Source: Bacteroidota bacterium
GTDB taxonomy: Bacteria; Bacteroidota; Ignavibacteria; Tepidaquicellales; Tepidaquicellaceae
Assembly: GCA_018266845.1 (NCBI GenBank)
Contig: JAFDZO010000019.1
Coordinates: forward strand, 79,058 to 129,747
Length of the DNA: 50,690 nucleotides
Reading direction: 5' to 3'
This document shows, in pieces, positions 1 through 8,667 of the stretch (position 1 is its first letter; each line of letters opens with the position of its first letter). Made by a program: the position numbers and the translations under genes. Below the pieces are notes generated by a model, which saw only the letters and a program-made list of their open reading frames with translations, was not told where the DNA came from and searched no databases.

Positions 1-500
1 CCTGAATGGAATAAAAATTCAAGAGCATCTTTTGAGGGCTTCCAGTCCCACCAGCCCGCGCCTTTACGAGGAGGATGTTCAAAATCACGCGACTGAAGCG
101 GACCGTCGTTTGTAATTCTGTCTCTTACAAAATTCAGCAGTTTTTTATTTTTCTCCGCCCAGTGTTTATAAGTTTTTCCGTACTGTTCTTTTCTCCTTAA
201 CGAAAATCTGAAATCCCTCATAGGAAGAAATGCAGCGGCATGGCTCCAGTACTCAAAAATTTTCTTATCCTTTGCCATTAGCTCATCAAGCATGGATTTT
301 TTATAAGCAGGCAGGCGCGACCACAATATATGGTTATGCGCGCGCTCGACAATGGAAATTGTATCAATCTGAACATAACTGATTTTTTCAATTATGTTCA
401 GCAAGTCTTTTTTTGTTTTGTGATTATCTCTTTCGAGCAGCTTCTGATTTTTTAAGGCGAGAAAACGCGCATCATCACTGGAGATTTCAATAATCTTCAT
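1..500 (-). CDS. YcaQ/HTH_42-type winged-helix DNA glycosylase-like protein (3' part cut by window edge)
   Basis: About 166 N-terminal residues are present; the gene runs off the left edge. It begins MKIIEISSDDARFLALKNQ and contains YVQIDTISIVERAHNHILWSRLP, then FEYWSHAAAFLPM. This is the signature of the winged-helix family (PF06224) that includes the E. coli interstrand-crosslink DNA glycosylase YcaQ. Full-length members are near 380-400 residues, so over half is missing. The ATG at 500 lies inside the end of the upstream deacetylase gene (14-base overlap on the same strand), which suggests translational coupling. The family call is good from the QIDTI and HAAAFLP motifs; the actual activity (crosslink or alkyl-base glycosylase) is not shown by this part. 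Confidence 0.8.
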   Translation of the reverse strand, partial: MKIIEISSDDARFLALKNQKLLERDNHKTKKDLLNIIEKISYVQIDTISIVERAHNHILWSRLPAYKKSMLDELMAKDKKIFEYWSHAAAFLPMRDFRFSLRRKEQYGKTYKHWAEKNKKLLNFVRDRITNDGPLQSRDFEHPPRKGAGWWDWKPSKDALEFLFHS

Positions 501-1425
501 TCTTCTTTCCTGATTTTGCAATTTCAGTGTACAATTCTACAATCCATTTCGGTTCGTTTGGGTCAGACTTTAACGTCAAGCCCTTTGCCTTCATCCACCT
601 GTGAATCCATGAGCGCCCCCATTTCATTTGCGCATCGGGCAATGTGTAAGCGGTATCAGTCAATGCTTCATCGAGGGAAATAAATTCATATCCGCGCGAT
701 TTTAACATATTGATAATTTTATCGAAGTGGTCGGCGTTAATCATATTGGAATGCACAAGCAGCACATGATTTACCTGCCTTCCTAAAAACTCCTGAGAAA
801 GATTTTCAAAAAAATCGAACGTTAGATTCATATACTCTAAATATGAAGCTACGATTGAGTCGGCAAGAGTTTTATTGTCTTTAGCTTTTGCAGAATAGTA
901 GCATGAGTTAAACATCCAGTCGCTGTTATCAAGCGTAACGGGAGCAATAGTATAGCCGCGCTCTTTTAAAAATTTATCGAGCGAATCTTTCTGTTCTACA
1001 GTTTTCCCCGTATATAAAAACGGATGCCGGTAGTACTTCATTTTTTTTCCGGCTTCTTCCATAAGCTTTATTACAAGCGGCTCGCCTTTGATTACATCTT
1101 CCTCATACGCTTGCAAACCGACTTTGCCAATATCTGAATGCGCGTAGGTGTGATTGCCTAAGTCATAACCGGCAGCAATCCATTTCTTAAGCTGCGCAAT
1201 TCTTTTATCCTGCTGATACTCAATATCGGTTTTTCCGGCGTTAACGAATCCTATAATTGGAAGGTTATTATCCTTTAGAATTTTTAGAAGATTATCTGTT
1301 ATGTAAACGCAATCATCAAATTTCATTTGCTGCGAAGGAAGGTCATCAAAAGTTATTGCGACTTTCTTTTGCGCAAAGGAAAAATTTGCGATAAAAATTA
1401 TAAGAAGCGAAATTATTTTTTTCAT
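487..1425 (-). CDS. secreted polysaccharide deacetylase (NodB homology domain)
   Basis: 312 residues. An N-terminal signal peptide (KKIISLLIIFIANFSFAQ) is followed directly by the NodB fold. AITFDDLP carries the catalytic base and metal-binding Asp, GNHTYAHSD is the His-x3-His metal motif, and YRHPFLY is the substrate-groove Arg motif. The family (carbohydrate esterase 4) removes N- or O-acetyl groups from chitin-like, peptidoglycan or exopolysaccharide chains; the substrate cannot be told from sequence. The C-terminal region (residues 200-300) has VNHVLLVHSN and ISLDEAL, usual for the end of the fold. No T9SS sorting tail is present, so it is probably periplasmic. Its end overlaps the YcaQ-like gene, so the two probably share a transcript. 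Confidence 0.88.
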   Translation of the reverse strand: MKKIISLLIIFIANFSFAQKKVAITFDDLPSQQMKFDDCVYITDNLLKILKDNNLPIIGFVNAGKTDIEYQQDKRIAQLKKWIAAGYDLGNHTYAHSDIGKVGLQAYEEDVIKGEPLVIKLMEEAGKKMKYYRHPFLYTGKTVEQKDSLDKFLKERGYTIAPVTLDNSDWMFNSCYYSAKAKDNKTLADSIVASYLEYMNLTFDFFENLSQEFLGRQVNHVLLVHSNMINADHFDKIINMLKSRGYEFISLDEALTDTAYTLPDAQMKWGRSWIHRWMKAKGLTLKSDPNEPKWIVELYTEIAKSGKKNEDY

Positions 1426-1640
1426 AGTCCAACATAAATTTTTATAAAGATTTTTACAGTATAAAAATATTTTTTGTTTATAAATTTAGCTTGTGCGCAC
1501 TGTTTTTCGTATCTAAATAGCCGATTTTAAGCCGTCCCATTCCAAGAAAACCTTCAAAATTTCCCAGAAAACAAAACAAATTGAAAAATTGGCGTTTTGA
1601 AACTGCTGATTTTGGGCTGATTAGCATAAGAATTTTTCTT

Positions 1641-1670
1641 TTGAAAACACATACTATGCCCATACCTTTG
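1641..1670 (+). promoter_or_regulatory. putative Bacteroidota-type promoter of the barrel gene
   Basis: TTGAAA at 1641-1646, 16 bases, then TACCTTTG at 1663-1670. The second box matches the Bacteroidota -7 consensus TAnnTTTG exactly, and the TTG sits at the expected -33 spacing. It lies 31 bases upstream of the ATG at 1701. Confidence 0.55.
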
Positions 1671-1700
1671 TAGCAGATTTAAAAAACAAACCTAACCTAA

Positions 1701-3317
1701 ATGAAACTCTCGGTACTAATAATTTTTTTAATAATTATTCCCGCAGAGCTTATTCACTCCCAGAATTCGCAGCCGTTGATAAAGCTTAACGGCAGTGTCA
1801 ATCTTTCCACTTCATACTACTCCGCTTCTGGAATTGACAAAAGATACCCCAACGGACTTTCAACGGCAATTGTATCTTCAAACATTAACATTGCAGATGC
1901 TATTGATATTCCGCTCACGGCTTATATATCAACTGACCAGGTATCATATCAGCAGTCAATAAACCGCATTGGCGCAAACCCTAAAATCGGGGACTGGCTT
2001 ACTTTGCACGGCGGATATTTTAATTCAAAGCTATCGGATTTAACATTTGGCGAAACGGGAGTTATGGGAGCCGGGTTTGACGTGAGATACAAATTATTAA
2101 GAGCTTCATTTTTTTATGGCAATGTAAGAGATGCAATCAACCCTGACTCTGCAAACAGCATTCTCGGCGGATTCAGAAGGGAAGGGCTTGGCTTTAAGCT
2201 CGGCATAGGCACGGAAAACGCCCGCGTTGATTTTAATTTTTACAAAGCAAAAGATATTCAAAGCTCAATCAGCGATTTTAAATATCCCCTTGCTCCCACT
2301 GAAAATATGGTGATGAGCTATAGCTTTGCATTCCCCGTGTTCGGCGATAAGCTGAAAGTGAACGGCGAAATCGGCGGCTCGGCTTATACAAGCGATACAC
2401 GATATGAAGACCATCCTGTTGAGGGATTTCCTTCATGGCTTTACAACATAAAATACAGCACAAGATTTGACTTCGGTACATTTCTAAATTTAAGCTATAC
2501 ACCTCAGCCGGAATACAGCTTTTCATTAAAGGGAAAGTGGTACGGTCCGGGATTTGTTACCACAGGCATTACGGAAATACAGGGTGATGCGCTAGATATA
2601 GAATTTTCTCCGAATGTAAGACTTATGAACAACAAGCTTTTTTTAAGAAGCTCTTTCGGAGTAAGATATAATAATGTAAGAGATACCAGAACTGCAACAA
2701 CAAGCAGATTCATCGGCTCAATGAGCGGAACATATCAATACAGCAAGAATGCAGGTATAGATGTTTCATTTATGAATTACTCAATAAAATCTAATGCAAT
2801 AAGTGATACTGCAAGAATCAACAATGTGCTTAATTACTTTACCGTAACGCCAAGATTTAATTTTGAAGGGTTAGGCGGATTCAATAATTTATTCTTTACT
2901 TATTCGTTCCAAAAATTCGATGACAACAATATTATTTTTGCATACAATAATAAAAGCAGTTCGCATTCCGCTTCTGCCGTATGGAGCTTAGCTTTTATTT
3001 CATCTTTGAATTTTTCAACATCCTTAAACTATCAGAACTCAGAGTTCAGCACAGGAAACTTTAAGCTTTCTTCCCTTGGCGGTTCTGCCGGTTATTCTTT
3101 TTTTAACAGAAAATTAAATTCGTCAATCGGAGTGAATTATTCTTTATTCAGCTCAATTGCAGATAATAATCAGCTGAATTTGAGATTAAATTTTTCTTAC
3201 CCGGTTGAAAAGCTCGGAACAATCAGTTTGTACATATTGAGAAATGAATTTAATTCAGACCTCAATACAAATTACAAGGAAACTCAGGCAGTTCTACAAT
3301 ATTATTATAACTTTTAA
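1701..3317 (+). CDS. outer-membrane beta-barrel protein of unknown function
   Basis: 538 residues with a signal peptide (MKLSVLIIFLIIIPAELIHS, cleavage near SQN). The rest alternates short amphipathic strands and Gly/Asn/Ser turns and ends in YYYNF, a terminal aromatic typical of outer-membrane barrels. Repeated strand pairs are visible through the whole length, e.g. GFKLGIGTENARVDFNFYKAK. I do not recognise a named family. The next gene starts 10 bases after the stop and encodes a very large secreted multidomain protein, so this barrel may help export, anchor or bind that partner; this is inferred from position only. The start is the first ATG after a well-placed promoter. Confidence 0.75.
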   Translation: MKLSVLIIFLIIIPAELIHSQNSQPLIKLNGSVNLSTSYYSASGIDKRYPNGLSTAIVSSNINIADAIDIPLTAYISTDQVSYQQSINRIGANPKIGDWLTLHGGYFNSKLSDLTFGETGVMGAGFDVRYKLLRASFFYGNVRDAINPDSANSILGGFRREGLGFKLGIGTENARVDFNFYKAKDIQSSISDFKYPLAPTENMVMSYSFAFPVFGDKLKVNGEIGGSAYTSDTRYEDHPVEGFPSWLYNIKYSTRFDFGTFLNLSYTPQPEYSFSLKGKWYGPGFVTTGITEIQGDALDIEFSPNVRLMNNKLFLRSSFGVRYNNVRDTRTATTSRFIGSMSGTYQYSKNAGIDVSFMNYSIKSNAISDTARINNVLNYFTVTPRFNFEGLGGFNNLFFTYSFQKFDDNNIIFAYNNKSSSHSASAVWSLAFISSLNFSTSLNYQNSEFSTGNFKLSSLGGSAGYSFFNRKLNSSIGVNYSLFSSIADNNQLNLRLNFSYPVEKLGTISLYILRNEFNSDLNTNYKETQAVLQYYYNF

Positions 3318-3327
3318 CTAAAGGATT

Positions 3328-6138
3328 ATGAAACTTTTTATCAAAGTCTTACTTGCATTGTTGTTTCTTTACAAGGTAACATCAGCACAGGTAAACGTTG
3401 TAGTAAATCTCCCGCCCGTAATGCCGTCCGAATTAAATCAATGGAGAGATAATCCTTCACTGGTTACTATAATATTTAATAATCCCGGGGCTCCGATTAA
3501 CAATTTAAGAATTGGGTATAAGATTCGTGATTTATCTAAAGGAACAAATATTATTACAACGAAAGACGGACAGCTTCCTGCGCAGGTTTTTAATACAGGG
3601 GCAAATCTTTTTACAGGACACTCTATATTCTCTTTTCCGAATGTAGAAATTAATTCGGAGTTTTATAATACTGCTGCTACTACAAACAGTCTTCCCGAAG
3701 GTCAGTATGAATATTGTCTCTATGTTCTCGATGCAGCAGGAACGCTTATTACATTAACAGGAAATCAATGCGCGTATTTTCAGGTGATAATTCCGCAGCC
3801 TGTAACTTTACTGCAGCCGCTAAATAATACTGTTTATCCTAAGCAGCAGGGCATATCCACTTATCCTCTTTTTCTCTGGACACCTGCTTACACTCAGGGA
3901 GTTCCGGTAAACTACAGATTAAGAATTGTCCCCGTATTTCAAGGGCAGTCATACTATGATGCTTTAAACACAAATCAGCCGATATTAAATAAAGATTTAC
4001 CAAACAACAATTATCAGTACACACCCTCAGACCCTTCTTTTGATTTGTACCCGACCGCAGAAAAGTTTGCGTGGCAGATAAGGGCAACAAACCAGTTCGG
4101 TAATCCTGTTACAGCTAACGATGGAAAAAGTGATGTCTTTTGTTTTGCATTCAACAACGTAAATCCTCCCCCGGAAAATCTTGCAGTTTCAGGGGAAGTA
4201 AGCGGATGTGAAGCAGGAAACGGTTCAATTGCAGTTACTGTAACAGGAGGAACTGCGCCTTACACTTATTTTTGGAAGAAAGATAATCTTCCGGTTTCGG
4301 CAAACACGGCGACGATTTCGAATCTTGCAGACGGAAATTATTCTGTTCTTGTAACCGATAATGCAGGAGATACTGCATCGGCGAGATTCAGAGTAAGCGT
4401 GAATTATATCTTTGTAAGCCCTACAACCGATAATTCTTCCTGCGGAAGAAGCAACGGCGCATTAAAACTATATTGCAATGGAGGAGTTCCATTCGGTACA
4501 ACAACACGATACTATAACTATGAAGTCAGAAGAACTGCTCCTGATACAGCTTCGTGGAGAGGAAGAGTTGACCAGCGTTCGGTAAATGTAGTGCTTCCGG
4601 GATTGAAGGCGGGAAACTATACTGTAACTGTTACCGATAGCAGACCATGCTCGACAACAAGAAATTTTAATGTAAGTGATGATGCTGCATTCACAGTAAG
4701 CACCAGCGCGACAAAAGTATTCTGCCCGGCTGATAGAACAGGAAAAATATATTTCAGAACATCAATCCCAAATGGAAAAATTTTAAAATACGAATGGAGA
4801 GGACCTTCGGGCTACTCAAGAAATGTTTCTACTTCGCGTGATTCATTAACAGGTTTAGGACCCGGAGATTATTCATTTGTTGCTACCGATACTGTAAACG
4901 GATGCACTAAGTCGGGAACAGTTGCCGTAACAATTGAGGATTTAAACTCAATCATAGCAGAAAAAACGGTTACTAATGCAACGCAGGGAATGGAAGACGG
5001 AGAGTTTTACATAAAGTTAAGAAGGTTAAATCCCAGCAGAATAACGGTTACACATCAGGACGGAACAGTTTACTCCGCAGATAAAGGGTTCGATACAGAT
5101 TCCGTTGCGGGAATATTCACATACAATTGTGTAGGGCTTAAAGGCGGAAGATATACGATGTTCCTTTATTTCGGAAACGGAAATACCTGCGAAAAGAGAG
5201 TTGACTTTACTGTTGCATCATGCGATGCAAACTTTACGATTACTACTGACAGCTTGGCTTATTATACCGGCACACAGAGATTAACAGCTACAATAAACAA
5301 TCTTCCCAGAGGCGGATTTACAGTAAAAATTCTTAGAGCAAATAATACGGTTGCTTACGGACCGGTTAATTATTCTTCGACGACAACAAATCCTATCACA
5401 AAAACTTATCCCGTAAGAGGTCAGTTAGGCGAAGGCTCATACACGATATATGTATATGCAACGGGCGGATGTTTTGCCTCCTCGCAGTTCACTGTGTATA
5501 GAAATCCACGGTGTGAAGCTGGAAGATGGACTTCACTTAATATTGCGCCGGTTCAGCAGAGAACACAAATGTGGTGCTGGCTTACCTGCGGGCAGATGGT
5601 GTTTACTCACTTTGGAATAACTCCAAGACAGGGAATGCAATTCCAGTGCGACATTATCAGCTTCTATTATCCTGCCTGCGCCCAGAATTGCGGAGCATGT
5701 GTTGTCGGGGCAAATAGTGCGGCAAATTTGAGAAATATGATTACGACGTATTCAAAATTCAGATGGGCAAATGCAGCACAGATTGACGTTGATTATGTTG
5801 CAAGAGCATTAACTATGGCTGAAATAAAGGCAGAGATTGATAACAACCGTCCCGTTATTACGGGAATATGCCCTTCCGGCGCAACAGGAAGACCGGTATC
5901 GGAGCATGTGGCTTTACTTATAGGATATGCAGACGGAACGTTAACCGGAAGCGGCAATCCGTGCTTCATGGTAAAAATCAACGACCCGTATCCTTATCCA
6001 AGGGGGCAGAATCCTTACCTGAAAGCAGGCGGGAAGAAAATAGCAGACCTGCAATATGAAATTGAGTACGACGCATTCAGAACAAAGCTTGTATGGGGAG
6101 AATCATTCTACAATTTTAGAAGAACTGCATTAAGATAG
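3328..6138 (+). CDS. large secreted protein with SprB-like repeats and a C-terminal papain-like cysteine protease domain
   Basis: 936 residues. Signal peptide 1-20. Residues about 22-280 form an FN3/Ig-like region (FLWTPAY, YRLRIVPVF, FAWQIRATN) seen in Bacteroidota surface proteins. About 290-640 holds SprB-like repeats (GNGSIAVTVTGGTAPYTYFW; LADGNYSVLVTD; LKAGNYTVTVTD). The C-terminal 200 residues look like a papain-like (C39/C70-type) peptidase: QQRTQMWCW with candidate nucleophile Cys750, SEHVALLIGYADG with His860, and KINDPYP with Asn885/Asp886. Several extra Cys (FQCDIISFYYPACAQNCGAC) could form disulfides. There is no type A sorting tail; the protein ends FRRTALR, so export may use another signal or the adjacent barrel. 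The repeat and protease calls are from motifs; activity is inferred. Confidence 0.8.
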   Translation: MKLFIKVLLALLFLYKVTSAQVNVVVNLPPVMPSELNQWRDNPSLVTIIFNNPGAPINNLRIGYKIRDLSKGTNIITTKDGQLPAQVFNTGANLFTGHSIFSFPNVEINSEFYNTAATTNSLPEGQYEYCLYVLDAAGTLITLTGNQCAYFQVIIPQPVTLLQPLNNTVYPKQQGISTYPLFLWTPAYTQGVPVNYRLRIVPVFQGQSYYDALNTNQPILNKDLPNNNYQYTPSDPSFDLYPTAEKFAWQIRATNQFGNPVTANDGKSDVFCFAFNNVNPPPENLAVSGEVSGCEAGNGSIAVTVTGGTAPYTYFWKKDNLPVSANTATISNLADGNYSVLVTDNAGDTASARFRVSVNYIFVSPTTDNSSCGRSNGALKLYCNGGVPFGTTTRYYNYEVRRTAPDTASWRGRVDQRSVNVVLPGLKAGNYTVTVTDSRPCSTTRNFNVSDDAAFTVSTSATKVFCPADRTGKIYFRTSIPNGKILKYEWRGPSGYSRNVSTSRDSLTGLGPGDYSFVATDTVNGCTKSGTVAVTIEDLNSIIAEKTVTNATQGMEDGEFYIKLRRLNPSRITVTHQDGTVYSADKGFDTDSVAGIFTYNCVGLKGGRYTMFLYFGNGNTCEKRVDFTVASCDANFTITTDSLAYYTGTQRLTATINNLPRGGFTVKILRANNTVAYGPVNYSSTTTNPITKTYPVRGQLGEGSYTIYVYATGGCFASSQFTVYRNPRCEAGRWTSLNIAPVQQRTQMWCWLTCGQMVFTHFGITPRQGMQFQCDIISFYYPACAQNCGACVVGANSAANLRNMITTYSKFRWANAAQIDVDYVARALTMAEIKAEIDNNRPVITGICPSGATGRPVSEHVALLIGYADGTLTGSGNPCFMVKINDPYPYPRGQNPYLKAGGKKIADLQYEIEYDAFRTKLVWGESFYNFRRTALR

Positions 6139-6148
6139 CGCAAAAATA

Positions 6149-6178
6149 GCTGCCGCAAAGTTTTTCTATTGCGGCAGC
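6149..6178. terminator. hairpin after the protease gene
   Basis: GCTGCCGCAA (6149-6158) pairs perfectly with TTGCGGCAGC (6169-6178). It is placed just after the stop at 6138. No T-run follows on the plus strand, so intrinsic termination there is uncertain; on the minus strand it is followed by TATTTTTG. Confidence 0.5.
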
Positions 6179-6196
6179 AAATATAAAAAAATAAAA

Positions 6197-6373
6197 ATGA
6201 TTAAGGAAGAAAACCGAATTGAAAAGAAATCCGTTATTAAAATGCGAAGCAGGCTGACAGTATTTGTCTGCGATTCAATTTGTTATCTTCCTTTCAATAA
6301 CGAATGGGGTAAAATACAAATCTTATTACCGGTCCGAAAATTAATTAAAAAAATTTTTAAACCGGAGGTGTAA
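6197..6373 (+). CDS. possible 58-residue small protein (unrecognised)
   Basis: ATG at 6197 opens a 58-codon frame that stops at 6371-6373, one base before the ATG of the next small gene. The product is basic (MIKEENRIEKKSVIKMRSRL..., ending IFKPEV) and has no clear membrane span. There is no ribosome binding site; the start follows an A-rich stretch. The tight join to the downstream gene argues for reality, but the same DNA also folds (GACA/TGTC around 6255-6270; CGTTATT/AATAACG arms near 6232 and 6297), so it could instead be a structured 5' leader. Confidence 0.3.
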   Translation: MIKEENRIEKKSVIKMRSRLTVFVCDSICYLPFNNEWGKIQILLPVRKLIKKIFKPEV

Positions 6374-6374
6374 A

Positions 6375-6497
6375 ATGAATAAACAAAAAAAAACTATGAG
6401 GAAAAAATTATTCAAAGAAATTGCAAAGGGCACATTAATAATCATTGTGCTCATAGTTGTGCTGTACGCTGTGCTTGATATGTTAACTTGGTCATAA
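6375..6497 (+). CDS. 40-residue single-span membrane peptide
   Basis: ATG at 6375 follows an excellent ribosome binding site (CCGGAGGTG, 6362-6370). The frame reads MNKQKKTMRKKLFKEIAKG, then a hydrophobic span TLIIIVLIVVLYAVLDML, then WS. A strongly basic N-terminus before one helix predicts N-in/C-out insertion in the inner membrane. The strong site next to a clean short frame, in a genome where many genes lack such sites, supports real translation. No family is recognised. It may be co-transcribed with the next small membrane peptide. Confidence 0.6.
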   Translation: MNKQKKTMRKKLFKEIAKGTLIIIVLIVVLYAVLDMLTWS

Positions 6498-6565
6498 AAA
6501 AACGCGGAACTTTTCCGTAGTAATTTCATAAAAAGTATATCTTAAAAAAATAAAGGGGGAAAGCA

Positions 6566-6679
6566 TTGGGCGGACTATATCTTCTCATTTCAAAATCCGT
6601 GCTGAAAGGAATACTCGGCGGATTTTCTGCTGTTACAATAGGGTTAATTGTGTTTTATGTTCTGCTTGGTTTTATTTAA
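6566..6679 (+). CDS. 37-residue hydrophobic membrane peptide (TTG start)
   Basis: A purine-rich site AAAGGGGGAAAG (6552-6563) precedes TTG at 6566. The frame reads LGGLYLLISKSVLKGILGG (initiator read as Met), then FSAVTIGLIVFYVLLGFI and a stop. It is nearly all hydrophobic, with one or two short helices. It is followed 15 bases later by a strong terminator, so it closes a small transcription unit with the 40-residue peptide. Function unknown. The TTG start is inferred from the spacing to the purine tract; no in-frame ATG exists. Confidence 0.5.
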   Translation: MGGLYLLISKSVLKGILGGFSAVTIGLIVFYVLLGFI

Positions 6680-6694
6680 TTTATGAGTGATGAT

Positions 6695-6726
6695 AAAGGG
6701 GCGTTTATTCCTCGCCCCTTATTTTT
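6695..6726 (+). terminator. Rho-independent terminator closing the small-peptide unit
   Basis: AAGGGGCG (6696-6703) pairs with CGCCCCTT (6713-6720), followed by ATTTTTCT. The convergent minus-strand gene ends at 6727, so the hairpin probably serves both strands. Confidence 0.8.
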
Positions 6727-7350
6727 CTAACAATTTTGATATTTCCAGTGTCTCGGTTTACCTTCAGAAAGCCATTCCAATGCAGTTGCCATTCTTTTAT
6801 TTCTTGTCTCATCGGTTTTTGCCTCAGTGAGCCATTCAACATAATCTTTTTTCTTTGAGTAGCTGAACCCGTCAAACACTTTTTTAGCTGCTTTGTTTTT
6901 GCTCAACGCTTTTAAAAAGTAATCAGGAACGACAAACTCCTTTTTCTCTTTTTCTGATGCTTTCTTTTTTACAGGAAGCTTAATGCCTTCATCATTCAAT
7001 CGCATTGCCTCTTTAATATACTTGGTAAGAATTTTATCGGAAGGTAAATCCTTCATGCCGGTAATTCTGCCAAAGTGCCCCATTGCCTGCTCGCGGACTT
7101 TGTCCAGAATTTTATCGGGGTCTTTCATAATGGAACCTTTCCAGAAGCCCATTGCCATATGCTCTTTAAATGCAGCCATGCTGAACATCATTTCGCCTTT
7201 ATAGTCAAAGTGCGGAAAGCTCCACTTCATCGTTTCTTCAACATCGGGCACTGTTTTGTGAATTAGTTCGCGCAAATGTCTGAGAATAGGTTTTGCAAAG
7301 TCTTTTGATTTTGCTATGTAGGCATCTACGCGGGTATCTTTTTTTCCCAT
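6727..7350 (-). CDS. YdeI/OmpD-associated family protein (DUF1801 + OmdA domains)
   Basis: 207 residues. The N-terminal half (DAYIAKSKDFAKPILRHLRE, VEETMKWSFPHFDYKGEMMF, MAMGFWKG) is the DUF1801 fold. The C-terminal half (VVPDYFLKALSKNKAAKKVF, SYSKKKDYVEWL, EAKTDETRNKRM) is the OmdA/YdeI helical domain. Proteins of this two-domain layout are cytoplasmic and widespread in Bacteroidota; some relatives were linked to stress or bacteriocin tolerance, but no biochemical activity is firmly known. The gene is on its own, convergent with the small-peptide unit and divergent from rlmN. The start is the first ATG, giving the usual family length. Confidence 0.85.
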   Translation of the reverse strand: MGKKDTRVDAYIAKSKDFAKPILRHLRELIHKTVPDVEETMKWSFPHFDYKGEMMFSMAAFKEHMAMGFWKGSIMKDPDKILDKVREQAMGHFGRITGMKDLPSDKILTKYIKEAMRLNDEGIKLPVKKKASEKEKKEFVVPDYFLKALSKNKAAKKVFDGFSYSKKKDYVEWLTEAKTDETRNKRMATALEWLSEGKPRHWKYQNC

Positions 7351-7535
7351 AAGAAATTTTGTTTAAGAAATAAAATATAATATTTAAGATTTTTAATCTA
7401 ATTAAAAAATGGCATCGGCGCTTCTTGAAAGTTGCGAAACTTATTGGTAAGAGGGTAAACAGTTTCTTCAATTTTCTAAAAAGCTAATTTTATTATTGAA
7501 CTGATTGTACGCTCCATTTTGTTTAATTTATCATT

Positions 7536-8660
7536 ATGAAAAAAAACCTGCTTAATTATTCATTAGATGAGCTGAAAGAGATTGCAGCAGAACTCGATGG
7601 AAGGGCATTTCGCGGCGAGCAGTTATTTGAGGCGCTGCATAAAAGAAACACAGATACTATTTCCGGTGTAAAAAGCATAGGCAGAGAATTAATACAAAAA
7701 CTTGAAGAAAAATATTACATAGGCAAAGATGAAAACAAGCTTGTAACAAACTCCAAAGCCGATAAGACGCAGAAATTTTTATTTGAAATAGAGCCTGACC
7801 ATAAAGGAAATAAATATTTAATTGAGACTGTTCTCATTCGTGAAGAGGGTAGAAATACTGTCTGCGTTTCTACGCAGGTAGGCTGCAATGTCGGGTGTGA
7901 ATTTTGCGCAACGGGGAAGATGGGATTCAGCAAAAATCTCACTGTGGCTGAAATTATCTCTCAAGTGTATCAGGTAAAGAAAATATCAGGAGAAGAAATT
8001 ACGAACATTGTTTATATGGGAATGGGTGAGCCGTTTTTAAACTATGACAATATGCTGAAATCCCTTAAGATACTTACGCATCCCAAAGGAATGAATTTAT
8101 CCTCAAAGAGAATTACTGTTTCTACAGTAGGATTTAAAGATAAAATAAAAAAGTTTGCCGAAGATATATTAAGCGACAAAGAAATAAAAAACGTAAAGCT
8201 TGCGCTTTCATTGCACTCGACAGATAACGGAATACGCGAATCAATAATTCCTACTTCAAAGAAAAATAAATTAGGAATGATATATGATGAGCTGAGTTAT
8301 TTTTATTCTCGCACGAAAAATAAAGTTACCTATGAGTATATACATTTTCCCGGGATAAACGATACTGAAGAAGATATAAAGCGCTTGGTAAGGATTTCAA
8401 AAATGGTGCCGTGCAATATAAATGTGATACCGTTTCACCCGATAAATTTTGAACTGAAAACACCCTTAAATATTTATAATGGTTCGGATATAGATATTTC
8501 ACTTTCAAATAAAAAATTATTTGAGTTAATTGCTAAGTTAAGGGATGAGAAAGTTGTAGTAAACCTCAGGTCAAGCGCCGGCGTGGATATAAACGCAGCG
8601 TGCGGTCAGCTTACAATTTCCAACCAAAACACTCTCACAAATCATCATAAAGTAATTTAA
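7536..8660 (+). CDS. rlmN: 23S rRNA (adenine-2503-C2) methyltransferase, radical SAM
   Basis: 374 residues. RlmN methylates C2 of A2503 in 23S rRNA and A37 of some tRNAs, using a Cys-methyl intermediate. The radical SAM cluster motif is CNVGCEFC (Cys117, 121, 124), followed by ATGKMGF. YMGMGEPFLNY is the SAM-binding GEP motif. SSAGVDINAACGQL near the C-terminus contains the second catalytic Cys. The N-terminal helical accessory domain (FRGEQLFEALHKR) is intact. Length and motifs fit RlmN rather than Cfr. adk starts 7 bases after the stop, so the two genes probably form an operon. Confidence 0.96.
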   Translation: MKKNLLNYSLDELKEIAAELDGRAFRGEQLFEALHKRNTDTISGVKSIGRELIQKLEEKYYIGKDENKLVTNSKADKTQKFLFEIEPDHKGNKYLIETVLIREEGRNTVCVSTQVGCNVGCEFCATGKMGFSKNLTVAEIISQVYQVKKISGEEITNIVYMGMGEPFLNYDNMLKSLKILTHPKGMNLSSKRITVSTVGFKDKIKKFAEDILSDKEIKNVKLALSLHSTDNGIRESIIPTSKKNKLGMIYDELSYFYSRTKNKVTYEYIHFPGINDTEEDIKRLVRISKMVPCNINVIPFHPINFELKTPLNIYNGSDIDISLSNKKLFELIAKLRDEKVVVNLRSSAGVDINAACGQLTISNQNTLTNHHKVI

Positions 8661-8667
8661 TATTAAT

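Noticed and set aside
1478..1663. 61-codon minus-strand frame in the divergent spacer
   Set aside because: No ribosome site, odd composition, and it overlaps the promoter of the barrel gene.
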